NCBI GenBank assembly: GCA_029204225.1
Contig: CM055097.1
Coordinates: 10,217,184-10,281,183 of the forward strand
DNA from: Diphasiastrum complanatum
Taxonomy: Eukaryota; Streptophyta; Lycopodiopsida; Lycopodiales; Lycopodiaceae
Direction: 5' to 3'
DNA length: 64,000 bases
The notes under the pieces were generated by a model. That model was not told the origin of the DNA, did not search any database, and saw only the letters and a program-made list of their open reading frames with translations. Position 1 is the stretch's first letter. Every line of letters starts with the position of its first letter. The position numbers and the translations under genes were made by a program. Below, piece by piece: positions 1 to 11,869 of the stretch.

Positions 1-236
1 TTTGAAAATATGACATTGCACAAAGTTTTGCAATTCCTAGTTAGTTAAGACATTGCACATTTTGGAATAGGACATTGCTCATATTTTGGAATCCAACATA
101 CAAAACCAATACCAATATTGGGATCAATTGTAATAATATATATATTCAAAGTGTATATCAATGTATCACATAATTGCTGCTTTCGCAATCTCTCTAACTT
201 ACGATAGACGAACTAAAATTATATTAAAAACCTAAT

Positions 237-1269
237 CTACTCGTCGTCGTCTTGACATCCGCTCTGCATAAAAACAAGCAAACAAGACACATTAGTACTT
301 AATGCTTGATCATACTAATGATTAAAAGTGAACACGTATGCATTTTACATTAATAATATACGAAAAATATAAAATTTAAATCTTTGAAAAAAACTTACTC
401 GTGGAGGATTACCCTCGCTATTCAGTTTATCGACTAATGTCTTGTATGATTCCCTGAAGGCAAAGTCGTACTCTTCCTTGGTTAGTAGACGTCCATAGTC
501 CGCCAACTATCCATTCAATTCAAGTTGGAATTAGTTTAGGTCTAGGTTGGAACAGCTAGTCAGAATGCATGTTAGAAAAAGAAATCATATGAAATCAAAG
601 ATAAACTATAAGAGTAGTTTAAATTAACTTACCATGCTTGCTTGCAAGGCCGCCTTTCCACTCGAGCCTAGGGTTGCCTATTCCATGCATCCTAGCGATC
701 GCGGCATCTCTTTGAATCTTGTATTTATCTGGTGTTTTTTTTTTATCGTTTTTTACATTGTTCCAATCTGATCTTGAACACCAACTGGGTTTGGATTGCC
801 GGTTCCTATAAGCCTGTCGTGCTGTATCATGGCGATGTCATATCCACAAGCTCATATGCTTATGGATTTCCTTCGAGTCGAATTCATCATCTTGTGGAAA
901 TTTGTCACGAAGGGTACCAACGATCTGCTGTTTAAGGTTGTTAGATTAATCGGACCATTTCATAGACAATATATTGCCAAAATGGCATTGGCACAAAGAA
1001 TACAATCGGTTCATACCCAACCTCCCTTTACGGTTGGCGATTATGTTCCCTTGATGATCCACGTCATAATACAGATTTGTGGATGACTCTTTGGTAGGGG
1101 CGGGAGCCGCGGCCGCTTGTGAGGTACCACCCTCAAAGTCTTGGCTAAGCATACTTTGCAATTGTGTTTTTTGTTCGGGAGTTAGCGATGAATAGAAATT
1201 TGAAAAATAATCTCCTGAATTCTCACCACCGCCGACCCCAACATGATTATTACATTCGTAAACATACAA
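237..1269 (-). pseudogene. Multi-exon minus-strand gene remnant, possibly transposon-derived
   Basis: Reading leftward on the minus strand, an open stretch at 1269-946 (contains SLTPEQKTQLQSMLSQDF, then an Ala/Pro-rich run) is followed by shorter exon-like blocks. One ends at 633 at a GTAAGT donor, 506-399 is an exact 36-codon exon containing DYGRLLTKEEYDFAFRESYK, and 263-237 is a last exon ending in an acidic tail and TAG. The last two introns have canonical GTAAGT donors and AG acceptors and keep the reading frame. The block around 720-633 is frame-broken upstream, so the copy is probably dead. The sequence style resembles small proteins encoded by plant En/Spm-type transposons, and a CACTA fragment lies next door, but I do not recognise the family firmly. 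It is divergently oriented to the CACTA fragment. Confidence 0.4.
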
Positions 1270-1761
1270 TATATTACAATAAACCCTAACATATTGAAAT
1301 GAAGTAGAAAAACGAAAATCAACTACAAAAGTTCAATGTATATTAGAATTAGACTTTCATACTAGTGATAACAAAAAAAGAAGATAGATGTGTGTTTATA
1401 ACATGCAACAAGATGCAAAAGAATCATATAAGAATCCACGTATAAGAATCAAAACATGAGAATCAAACAATAATATGCATATAGATATCATGCTATCTAA
1501 ATATCAAAAGATAAGAATCAATGTATTTTTAAATTGATTAGGCTTATGTTATTTGTGTTTTGTACTTGTGCATATATGCAGTTTATCACAAGGAGCTGAA
1601 TTACATTCAAATCAGTCTAGCGATGAAGACACTACTCAAGTCAACAACGTAAATAATAAACATGCATGTTTTTTTGTTCATAAAGACTTTGTTACTGTAA
1701 CTTAAACATGACCTCAAATATTGTGCTAAAGTGACACGTACTTGATTTTTGTTTCTCGCAG

Positions 1762-2452
1762 AATAACTATTTTCAAAATAAAATATGGTGCACATGCATC
1801 AAGTGTGATGGGCAAAAGATGCGTGAAAGATGTATTGTTGAAAATCATTTGTGGAAGTTTGGATGAAAAGATGAGGGTCAACCATCGAATTTGCAAGACA
1901 TTGAGATTTGTTAATTTTATATGACCGTTTTTTACTATAATACTCATCAATCTATCAATGTCATTTATTGAATTTGTTTAATGTGTGTAGCCAATAAATT
2001 GAATGCCATTTCACGGAGTTGATCCATCTGTGTTTAATTACAATCAACATCAAGTTTTGATGGACATGAGAGAACAACGAGTGAAACTAATTCAAGAGGC
2101 AAATATAGTTAAAGAAAATGATAATGATGATGAGGTGTAACACGATGAAGCAATGCACAATATGTTTGAATCGTACTTTAATGAAGCAAACGAGCATGAT
2201 GTTATGCACGCATCTTCTAGTGAAAATGGTTATCACAAACAATTTGAGATGGATGAAGACGCAATTCTATTGCGCAAGGAGACAAACACTCCTTTGTATC
2301 CAGGAGCATCCATTTCGAGACTAGCTACATCAATTCTTATTCTAAACCATCAACTAACATATAAATGGAGTGATCGTAGTGTCACATCATTATTCGGGTA
2401 CTTAACGCATAACACAACTTTTGTAATTTATAGCGTATTTACATTAAATTAA
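1762..2452 (+). pseudogene. CACTA (En/Spm) transposase remnant, TNP2-like N-terminus
   Basis: Two blocks match the start of plant TNP2-like transposases. Block one (1762-1864) follows an acceptor-like TTTCTCGCAG and reads CTCIKCDGQK...VENHLWKFG, the Cys-rich transposase-associated domain, ending in TGA. Block two begins at ATG 2003 after a GTGTGTAG acceptor-like site; it has an in-frame TAA at 2138 and then reads through an acidic stretch to ETNTPLYPG...KWSDRSVTSL, the conserved stretch before the catalytic domain. The catalytic domain itself is absent: homology stops near 2400. In intact elements this protein binds and cuts the element ends in the nucleus. This copy is a truncated, stop-bearing fossil. 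No CACTA terminal repeats were found. Confidence 0.62.
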
Positions 2453-2488
2453 TTTGTCACGAACAGGTTGCAATCCGAATAACTCTTT

Positions 2489-2776
2489 ATGAATTGCTCC
2501 TTGGCAAATAGTCGTCAATATATAATGGGAGAAGAAGATGCAATTGCAAATGATGAGATTCCAATGATCGTCGTACAAGGCCAAATCGAAAGTAATTTGA
2601 GTCCCCCACATTTGGATCAGATAGAACTAGAAGAAGAGGAGATTGAATATGAGGGTAGCTCACATTATCAAAGAGACACAACCGAAAATCTACAATTATA
2701 CTTAGACCTAGATTCAGATGAGTCTCAAGACTTGTGTGATGACGAGAATGACAAAAATGACGAGAATGATTTATGA
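2489..2776 (+). CDS. Short acidic ORF, possible tail of the CACTA remnant
   Basis: A 95-codon open frame directly downstream of the TNP2-like fragment. It is rich in Glu and Asp, with EEEEIEYE in the middle and an Asp/Glu/Asn-rich C-terminus ending DENDKNDENDL. TNP2-type proteins often finish in acidic tails, so this may be the transposase C-terminus left after an internal deletion. No catalytic motif is visible and the assignment is inference from position and composition. It could equally be an unrelated short ORF. Confidence 0.3.
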   Translation: MNCSLANSRQYIMGEEDAIANDEIPMIVVQGQIESNLSPPHLDQIELEEEEIEYEGSSHYQRDTTENLQLYLDLDSDESQDLCDDENDKNDENDL

Positions 2777-5224
2777 TTATTTCTACACATAGAGACCCTG
2801 TTGTTCCAACGATGGACAGGAGGATGGTTTCTCTTCAGTTGATAATATTATATACTCATGCATGGCTAATTGTCCAGCGATGGACCATGAACTTGTGCTA
2901 TCTGTCCATAGAACTTTTCACTTCTTTAGCCTCATCCAACCAATGATGGAAGGATGGACACATGCATGCATAACTCTTACTTATGTGCTCTCTTTACAAA
3001 TATTCGTAGATTCTATGATCTCATAGTATGAAGCTAATGATATCTCAGGCTATAGCTTTCTCATACTGCTCCAGCTTCGTAAGAATACCACTTGGTTCTT
3101 TCCTGAACCGACTACTCATTACTAAAAGGTATGCAACCAACTGGATCTCTGCGTTGTAAGTTAACTTACATAATCAAAAGATGTTGTGTAAAGCACTTTC
3201 TGCATAACTTTTCAAAGCAATACGCTCACTTCACGGTTTCTTGGCTTCCTTATGTTCTAAAAGAGTAAAAACTCAGTCGGATTAAAAAAAACTACTATGG
3301 CTGCCTCTCAAGAAGCTATGTCTACAACTATTTAGGTACACCTTTCGAGTTTAAATTTACTCTTCACAACTTCGATAAGCATGGTGGTTTTGGTTCTATA
3401 AAAACTATGGTAGACATTCACTCTACATAAGTTTATTCTTTCATTCCGCTTTTCTTTCCGCTTTTCGACTTCCCTTGTTCGAAAGTAAGTAATGACATAA
3501 GACCACACTCAAATCAAAGGAGAATACCTGGAAATAAGATCTGGTCACTAAAAGTAACAATTAGGACTCCAGTATTATGATCTTAGACAACGTGGATATG
3601 TGTAAAGATTATAGTTTATACTTAGGGAGTAGAATGGCACGGATCTGCCCTACTACCCAGTATAAGCACTGGTAGTCTCTTACTCTATTTTAATGACATC
3701 TTTCCTATACAGTGTCCTTATACCGTGGATATTATATCATTCTGATATAACATTCAGGGTAATACTTCACCTTTCCTCTATTAGTGTTACTTTAGACTTT
3801 TGGTGAGATACGACTGGAAGGCATGGATATGCTTAGGAGTATGAACAGCAGTGCGTGACATACCTTACGTCGTAAGGGTCACTTGGGTCAGTATAGCATG
3901 GATTTGCTCTAATATCATCACACGTGTTCACACCAAGTCTTTTGGCTAAATAAAACTCCTAACGGTTTAAACTATTCATACTCCTACCATATGTTTGGGA
4001 AGACTGGACTATGTTTTAAAATGCTATTCAAAGCTGTTAAGTAGTATAACTTCTTTTGGACGTGAATAACAACTATCGTTCAGCTATGACACCTGTCTTC
4101 CTCACTGAACTAACTTGAGCGGTTTTGTTTTGTGGGATGGTGGCAGCTGGGCGTCTTGAAAGTGGTTATGTTTTGTGGTGCTTTCTAGTACTGTATTTTA
4201 CTTTTCAGTTGTACTTTACCTTGTTGGGTTATGAATAAAGGCTTTAAAGAGCTTCAGTTTGCTTTGTCAAGAGGAACTAAGTGGTGTCTTGTAACTCTCT
4301 CTCTCTCTACTGTGACTAGATGCAGGTAGGGTTTGGCTAATTGTGATCAAACTAATGCTTATGGAAGAGTAACACACAGTTGCAACTTGGAGCTATAACA
4401 AGTACTTTTATGATTGTTGGAGAACAAGCTACTGCTTTTTGTTCTTGTATGTTACACCATTATAAAGAAAAGGTTTTTCTTTTGCTATGTTGAGTAGTAG
4501 GCTAACAAAAGACATGGTGACTTGTGGTAGAAAACCATTCAAGGTTTTTTTGTGGTGACTTGATGTAGTGCACTGCCTCAGTAGGGTATAACACCCAAAT
4601 TGAAGGTACTTTTCATGCTTCAAATGACATTTTTATGGACTATAGTCAGTTCTTGTTGGTCCTTGAGAGAAATCACCATACTACAAAGATTTTCCAGGCT
4701 AATAATGCTTATTTACATTAGTATGGCAGCGCACTACCAAAAGGGTAGTGGGCCGCCCTTCCAATTGTTGTTTTTTGTGCTAGAATGGATGAATCCATGT
4801 AATGATGTACATAATTTTCTCATAAAGTTTACTTGAGTCAAAGTTGTTCTTGGTGTAAATAAACGATTAGGGTTTGTTGAAAAGCATTTCTTAGATGGTT
4901 TATGGGATAGTGAAATACTCATTTTATGAGCTAGCTGATGTTATGCTTAAATACATGATGCTTGTGAAGAGTAGGTCGCTTGTGTAGGATTGCCATTATA
5001 CTACGCAATTAGGGTTCAATACACTTCATGCTAAAAGGATATTTTCAACGATAAGCATGCATTTTTAACCTATGATTTTAGTATTGAATCATTAGTATAT
5101 AAGGAGGGTGTGTTGCCTACTTGTTGGAGAATGGGTAGTTCTCAAGATATGTCTTCACCACACATACATGTATGAAGCTATACTAAACTGCTTATTGAAT
5201 ACCAGCTTTGGAAACTAAAGTATT
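2777..5224. other. Gap: no recognisable gene
   Basis: About 2.4 kb without a convincing coding region on either strand. Short open frames at 4429-4922 have no recognisable domains. A brief CT run sits near 4296. No LTR, primer site or terminal repeat was recognised. Confidence 0.5.
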
Positions 5225-5905
5225 TGTTAAAAATTCACAATTCTAGCTTGACTAGTTTTGGTCATATGACTTGTAAATAGTTAGATGGTCATGATGTGGC
5301 TTGTCGCACGTGCCAAATAGCATAGGATTCCATTCATAAGGCTGTTCTCAAGTAGACCTAAGTGTTAGAACCTTTGGAATGAGTCCAAATTATGCTTAGA
5401 TACAAGACAGAAAAAATAGGAGCTATTTTTGGTAGTTTTTGCATTGTTGAGGGATCTCCAAGATTCCAACCCTAACTTGGTAGGGATGAAAGATCCACCA
5501 AAATTAGAATTAGGGATAGGTTTAGGGCTACTCATACCTGCCCAAAATCGTGATGGATCATGTATATATAGGTGATGATATCTCACCAAAATCAATCAAG
5601 CAATTTCATGATTTTTCTCTCATAATGGTGCAATTGCTCTCAATGTTCATAATTGTTTGAGTACTTGTGATTACTAATGATTATAGGATTGAATGTAGGT
5701 CTGGTGTACAGTACTCAGACTGTGGGGGGCCGTACTTTCACACGTGTGAAGCCTTCTTCAAGGATTTGGGCCATTTAGTGAGGTTCAAGCATAGAATTTT
5801 GATGGATTTTGATGGTTCAACTTGTGCTAATCTTATGAAATCATAATCTATTGTTTCCCTCATCATTTCAAGTGTTTTAGGATCCTTATTTTCTGTAATT
5901 TTACA
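5225..5905 (+). repeat. 5' LTR of copia A
   Basis: Starts TGTTAAAAATTCAC and ends TTTTACA immediately before the primer site. It aligns by eye with 9777-10466, for example at GGTCATATGACTTGTAA and at ACACGTGTGAAG near the end. A TATATATA-like box lies near 5570 and may be the core promoter. TG...CA termini are as expected. Confidence 0.85.
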
Positions 5906-5917
5906 TGGTATCAGAGC
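5906..5917 (+). promoter_or_regulatory. Primer-binding site (tRNA-Met type) of copia A
   Basis: TGGTATCAGAGC directly abuts the LTR end. This is the standard plant copia primer site, complementary to the 3' end of initiator tRNA-Met, and it fixes the LTR boundary. Confidence 0.9.
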
Positions 5918-6717
5918 CTAAAGGCTGAAATGAGCTAAATCCTTGGTTTTTATTCAATTTGATCACAATTTTTTTATCTAAATCTTGTGTAGATTGGATC
6001 TTAGCATCTAGCATTGATTCTAGAACTCAAAGTGAGTCAAATACATTGGAGATTGGTGTTGTGTGAATTCATTTGCAGGTGTTTAGGTGTCTAAAACCAA
6101 AGGCAAAGTTGAATTTAATTCACATTACCAAGATAGCAAGTTTTGCTTGCTCCAAGCATTGATTTCTAAGCGAGTTTTGGAGGTGATTTCATAGAGGAGG
6201 CTTTCTAGCATTCAAGGAGAGGGAAGATCAGAGTTTTGGGGACTCTTCAAGGCTGTTCTAAGGTGTAGTGGACACCTCCTAAAGTGATTTAGGTTCAGTC
6301 CAACCATTGCTTGACTTATGCACCAAATTAGATCAATTTTTCATCAATATTGATCATTTTTTGCTTGTGATTGGATAGTAGATTGTGTTGCATCCTCATT
6401 AAGTTCCATGCAGATCTTCTACAAGTGATTTTGGAATTATATTAGGTTGCTGAAATTCACTCTTGATCAGATCATTTGGAAGCTTTAATGTTCTTTATAG
6501 AAAGAGGGGCAATTCTACTAGTACTATCTACTTCAATCAAGCAAGTGCATTGTTTCTAGTATTCTATGATTTGATTTTGTTAGAGATCATTCTTAGATCT
6601 TTATAGGAAGTCTATTATTGATCTTTTCAGGTCCCTAAGAAGTGGGATAAGGTAGATCTTCAATCAAATCAATAGAAGTAACCTTCATTTGTGTCAAGTC
6701 CTTGATTAGGAGACTAG
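5918..6717 (+). other. Untranslated leader of copia A
   Basis: About 800 bases between primer site and gag start with no long open frame. It presumably holds RNA packaging signals, but none can be pointed out. Confidence 0.6.
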
Positions 6718-8106
6718 ATGGCATCTATAAATGTATATCTTTTGGATACTAATGAAAGGCTCAACAAAACTAGCTATTCCATATGGAAAGTTAGAATGGA
6801 ATCCATCATGATCATGCAAGATCTGATGGAAATTGTAAATGGTAAGGAGGGTGAACCTATTCATCCTCAAGAAAAAGCCAAATACATCAAGAGGTGCAAT
6901 GTTGCACTACATTGCATAAAAATGAATGTTGCAAATGAACTCTTAAGAGAGGTAGGAGATTGCACTTCGGTTCAAGATGCTTGGGAGACTTTGCAAAAGG
7001 TCTATGAATCCAAGAACCAAACTAGAATGTTAGCTTTGAAGAATCAAATCTATAGAAGCTATCAAAAGAAAGGAGAGAGTGCGCATACTTTTGTCCTAAG
7101 AGTAAAGGAATTGAACAAAGAGCTAGCCTTCATAGGTGATCCTATCAAGGATGAAGAGCTTGTTCAACTCATATTGAATGGACTAAGCTTTGAATTTGAC
7201 AATCTGGTTCAGGGATATGCAATTATGGGTAAGCTACCCATACTTGAAGAACTCCAAGGCACACTCATGGCCGAGGAATCAAGAAGGAGCCAAATGCAAG
7301 AGAGGATGGATAGGCTTTCCATCCAAGGTGGAGATGACCAAGCTCTCTTCACCAAAGGAAAAGGCAAGTCCAAAGGCAAAGGATCAACATTCAAGAAGTC
7401 TTCAAAGCTTGAGGATCAAGAAGGACCCTCAAAGGCATCTTCATCAACCACCAAAGTCAAGAAGGACAAATCAAAGGTGAAGTGCTACTATTGTAGCAAG
7501 ATGGGGCATTATGCCTCGGAATGCTTCAAGAGGAAGCAAGATCAAAGCCAAGCCAACATGAGCAAAGAGGAGGAGGAGGAGAGTTCACATGAGGACTCTC
7601 TCATGATGTCCATATTTTCTTCAACAAGTTTCAAAGGAGAAGATCCTTGGTGGATTGACTCGGGTGCTAGTTCACACATGACTAGCAAAAGAGAGTTTTT
7701 CTCTTCTCTCTTATCTTATGATGGACCTATAAAGTCTATCTATATAGCAAATCATGAAGCTTGTAATATTGAAGGAGTTGGTAGCATTCTCCTTTGCTTA
7801 GGATCTTCCAAAAAGATCAACATAGAAGGTGTTTTGTACATTCCTACAATAACAAAGAATCTACTAAGTGTTGGCCAAATGGTAAACAATGGTTTCAATG
7901 TTGACTTTGCTTCAAATGAATGTTTCATCAAGAAGAAGGGTAAGATAGTGGCTAAGGGCACTAGACTTGGCAAACTTTATAAGTTGGATGCATTTGTGGA
8001 TACTAATGTTGTCATGTTGGCCGAGAAGAGCAAGATATCTACCTTTACTTTATGGCACAAAAGACTTGGACATGTCAACTCGGGTTCCATGGAGGCTATG
8101 ATCTAG
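6718..8106 (+). pseudogene. Copia A gag-protease, ended by a premature stop
   Basis: A 462-codon frame. Residues 1-190 are the copia gag domain (NKTSYSIWKVRMES near the start, then LILNGLSFEFDNLVQGYA). A Lys/Ser-rich linker leads to a CX2CX4HX4C zinc knuckle (CYYCSKMGHYASEC, from residue 256) that binds RNA in the particle. The aspartic protease follows, with WWIDSGASSHM and the catalytic Asp at about residue 314. The frame stops in the pre-integrase segment (LWHKRLGHVNSGSMEAMI) at TAG 8104-8106. The next codons continue the polyprotein in the same frame, so this is a nonsense mutation and not a true end. Confidence 0.88.
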
Positions 8107-9141
8107 GAGTATGCTTTCGGCCTACCAAGGTCTATTGGGAAGGAAGACAAGGTTTGTGAAGCTTGTGCCTTATCCAAGGCACATAAGAAGGTGTTTCCTA
8201 ACTCCATCACAAAGTCATCTCATCCTCTTGAGCTCATACACTCGGATGTGCACATTGCTAGCACCAAATCTAATGGAGGTTCATCCATGTTTTTAACCTT
8301 CATTGATGACTACTAAAGATATTGGTGGGTGTTCTTACTTTCCTTCAAGTCTCAAGTATTTGATACTTTTGTAAAGTTCAAGTTGTTTGTGGAAAAGCAT
8401 CATAATCATAGCATCAAGATTCTTAGAAGTGACAATGGTGGAGAATTCATCTCCAATGAGTTCAAGGCCTTTTGTGAGGAGGAAGGGATCAAGAAAGAGA
8501 CTTCTTGTTCTTACACTCCTCAACAAAATGGAGTTGCTGAAAGAAGGAATAGAACATTATGTGAATGTTCTAAGGCTTTAAGATTAGATGCTTGTTTGCC
8601 CAAATCCTTTTGGGGTGAGTCTCTTGTATGTGCAAACTACTTGATGAATAGGGTGTCTTGCAAAGCAATTGAAGGCAAAACTCCTTATGAGATGTTGTAT
8701 GAAAAGAAACCCAATCTTAATCACTTGAAAGTTTTTGGGTGTATATGTTATGTTCATGTGCCATTGGAAACAAGAACCAAGGAGGATCCATCTTCCACAA
8801 GAGAGATCATGCTTGGATATGCAAGCTTAAGCAAGGGCTACAAAGTCTATCTCCCATCCTTGAACAAATTTGTTTTTTCAAGGGATGTTATCTTTGATGA
8901 ACATCATATGCATATGCTTGAAGAAGGCTCAAGTGCTCCAACAATCAAGAAGAAGATGGCCGAGGAGCAAGATCTTGGTTTTGAGGAGGAGCTCATGGAG
9001 GAGCAAGCACCAAACCCACCTATCACACCAAGGAGATCTTCAAGGGCAAAAGTGGAGCCATCAAGGCTCACATATCAAGGCAAAGGACAGCAAGTTGAGG
9101 GTATCTCATCCACTTTTTATGTTTTATCTAGTTTTGAATAA
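8107..9141 (+). pseudogene. Copia A integrase, in frame with gag but stop-interrupted
   Basis: This continues the gag frame. The zinc-binding region CEAC is followed by HSDV (first catalytic Asp), then TAA at 8314-8316 in the otherwise conserved FIDDY..RYWWVF. The second Asp is in RSDNGGEF (about 8431) and the Glu follows in TPQQNGVAERRNRT. The C-terminal part includes HLKVFGCICYVHVP and LGYASLSKGYKVY. A second TAA ends it at 9139-9141. All three catalytic residues are present, so inactivation comes from the stops. In a live element this enzyme joins cDNA ends to the chromosome. Confidence 0.88.
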
Positions 9142-9771
9142 CCATCTAATGTTGAAGATGCATTGAACTCCAAAGAATGGTATAAAGCTATGTTGGATGA
9201 GTATGATGCCTTGATTGAGAATGAAACTTGGTTGCTTGTTGAGAGACCTCAAAGAAATGTAATAGGATGCAAGTGGGTCTTCAAGCTTAAGTTGAATGCA
9301 AATGGGAGTGTTAACAAACATAAAGCAAGATTAGTTGCAAAAGGTTATGCTCAAGAGAGAGGGATAGACTATGAGGAAACTTTTGCACCCATGGCCAAGT
9401 ACTTGTATTTTTTTCTATTCTGTATCTAGGAGTAGTTTCTTGGCTATCAAAGAAGCAAGAAACAATCTCACTCTCTTCAACCAAGGCCGAGTCCAAGGCA
9501 CTTACTTCCAAAGGATGTACCAATCATCCATAATGACAACATTTCAGCTCAACAGCTTGCATCAAATTCAATTTTCCATGGAAGTTCCAAACACATAGAG
9601 GTTTGTCACTTTGTGAGGGAAAAGGTGCAAGCAAGGGAGATCTCTTTGGAACATGTATCAAGTAGTGAATGTGTGGCTGATATACTCACTAAACCTCTTA
9701 AAAGAGCAGCATTCATAAATTCAACATCATCTCTTGGAGTGATCTATGTTAGATCCAAACTAGTTGTGAGG
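9142..9771 (+). pseudogene. Copia A RT/RNase H with large internal deletion
   Basis: The frame resumes with WYKAMLDEYDAL and CKWVFKLKLNANGSV...HKARLVAKGYAQ, the start of copia RT, and breaks after ETFAPMAK at about 9400. What follows is already the end of RNase H (SWLSKKQ-like residues in a shifted frame, then HNDNISAQQL, SKHIEV and ADILTKPL). The whole RT palm, including the YVDD box, and the first half of RNase H are missing. This is a simple deletion of some 1-1.5 kb relative to intact copia elements (estimate from family size). The last part (9613 on) is back in the gag frame. Confidence 0.85.
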
Positions 9772-9776
9772 AGGAG
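9766..9776 (+). promoter_or_regulatory. Polypurine tract of copia A
   Basis: A purine-rich GTGAGGAGGAG immediately precedes the 3' LTR. It is the expected plus-strand DNA primer. Confidence 0.75.
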
Positions 9777-10466
9777 TGTTGGAATTTCACAAGCTAGTTT
9801 GGACCAATTTTGGTCATATGACTTGTAATTGGCCATTTGGCCATGTTATGCCATGTCACACGTGCCAAATAGCATAGGATTCATTTCCAGAAGTTCATTC
9901 CACATCCTACTTTGTGATGGCACCTTTGAAATAATGCCAAAATGTACATAGATAGGCTAGAGAAAAAGTAGGAGCCAAAAATAGCAAGTTTTACATTGTT
10001 TTTTTTATCTCAAGGTCCTGACCCCTAATTAGGGTGGAACTAATTACCTATTAGGTTGGATGTTAGGGTTGGGTTATGATGAGTTCAGAGAAGCTCTAAA
10101 ATGTTCAGATTTGAGCTACTTATGTATAAATATGTGATGGTTTCTCCATCAAATTATAAATAAAAATTTGATTTTCCTTCTATCAATGTTGGTGGTGATC
10201 TCTATGCTTGACATTTGTTATTTGCATTTGGTTCTTTGCATTTGTGGGATTGATTAGGAAGTTAAGGTACTGTTCTCTGCCTGTGGCAGTCCGTACACTT
10301 ATACGTGTGAAGGGAATTACAAGAATTGGAGCCTTATAGTGGAGTTAAAGCCAAGGAAAAGCTAGAAAGCTCTAAATTGGATGCTGTCTTTGCCATTGGA
10401 TCTATTCAAGGTGCTTCCTCCATCATTTCACAAGTCTATTGGAGTCTTTTAGCTGCATTTTCAACA
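9777..10466 (+). repeat. 3' LTR of copia A
   Basis: Starts TGTTGGAATTTCAC, shares GGTCATATGACTTGTAA and CACGTGCCAAATAGCATAGG with the 5' LTR, and ends TTTTCAACA. It is considerably diverged from the 5' copy. Confidence 0.82.
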
Positions 10467-11869
10467 ATTTGGTGACGGTGACCACGACGGTGATGGTCAT
10501 TCTCGACCAACTCATAATGATCTTGAAGAGATTTTGGATGTATAATTTTGATTGAGAATATAGAAATTAGCATTTTGTATCACCTATGAGATGTTTGGAA
10601 TGTCAATTGTCCGTATGTTGAGTGCATTTATTGTATGATGAAAGTTTTTTATTTTCTCAATTCTATCATGCTAGAGATTATATATATATATATATATATA
10701 TATAAAATCTCTAAGCACTGTATTTTAATATTTTTTTTTGCAATAAACTATATATAACTACCAAGAATGATTAATTTTTTATTGCATTTTATAAACAATT
10801 GTAAGAATGTATGTATGTAATTCCTTGGAGTATAATTTTCTATCACTCTGTGTTATTATAAATATGATATAGATTAGAATTTTATTTTTTTGATATTTTA
10901 TCAATAGAATTATCAATTTAAAAAAAAAAAAGTTTATCAAATTATAGCAATAGTATCTAAATTATAAAAAACAGTTTTGATATAGTTTTTATCATGTTAC
11001 AAACTATGATGAATGTAACATTAAATTTTTTATCATTGTCCATTGTAAAAGGGTGATGTACATATTCTTTCACTTTGCCTTCACATTATAGTGTTAATAA
11101 AATCCAACTGAAAGATAGATTCTAAGTTGACAAGTTTAAGATGAGATAACATAGAAAAAGGACAAATATCTCCTACAATATTATATTTGGGTAAAAAATG
11201 TTAATTAGACATCCATTGTTTTAAATTGTATTTATTGTTCTTGTAAAAATTTCAAACTTTAGTAAATTTTTTGTTTTTGTTTTTTAATGTTGTTCCAATT
11301 TATATTAAAAAATTTAGTTTTCTTTTATTGCTTTAAAAAAAAAGTATTCTTTCACAATTTTATACACAATATGAATTATTGATTTAATTTAGATTTATAG
11401 ATTTTTTTGGATAAAAAAATAATATGCATTTTTTAAAATTGACTTAAAAGTGTCAAATTTTATCAAGAATCTATTTTAGATAAACTGTAATAGTACCCAT
11501 TTGATACACAACGCTGTTTTTCACGTTTCTACAACATTTCATGTTATTTACTACTTTTGCTAGTTTGCCTTCCGCCAGTCATCTTTCAAGATTTTCGGTT
11601 TGTTCAAACTTCAATGTATTGTTTATTAATTTGGTGCATCTCACAGCTGGATGTTCCAAAGGCAGCTCTAGCTTCTTAGAGCTACATTTGGAAACTATAG
11701 TCTCTAGGTGAAGTAATCTCGTTTTATGCAAAAGAGCTTGGAGACGCTACTAGTTTTAAGAAACAATACTTGTAACTTCAGCACTTTAGATCGTAGTTCT
11801 TTCAGTGTGGGTAAATTATGGAATCTATGGGTTTCATAGCTTTAACTGCGCAACTGATAAAAGACAATC
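10467..11869. other. AT-rich gap with a TA microsatellite
   Basis: No gene seen. The stretch is strongly AT-rich with long A and T runs, and an alternating AT tract lies at about 10679-10704. It may be ordinary spacer or decayed repeat. Confidence 0.55.

Larger units (their letters stand above)
5225..10466 (+). mobile_element. Copia A: full-length dead Ty1/copia LTR retrotransposon
   Basis: The element runs from a TGTT-starting LTR (5225-5905) through a tRNA-Met primer site, a gag-protease-integrase-RT-RNase H frame, a purine tract and a second LTR (9777-10466). Domain order (protease, integrase, then RT) is that of Ty1/copia. The two LTRs are recognisably related (shared CACGTGCCAAATAGCATAGG) but clearly diverged and of different length (681 and 690 bp), so the insertion is old. 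No target duplication is evident (GTATT left, ATTTG right). Most of RT is deleted and three stops interrupt the frame, so it cannot move by itself. Confidence 0.9.

Noticed and set aside
7190-7480. Overlapping ORFs within copia A gag and integrase in other frames
   Set aside because: Shadows of the real polyprotein frame; no independent motif.
5220-10471. Target-site duplication for copia A
   Set aside because: The flanks GTATT and ATTTG do not match at the LTR edges as defined; shifting the edges did not give a 5-bp match.
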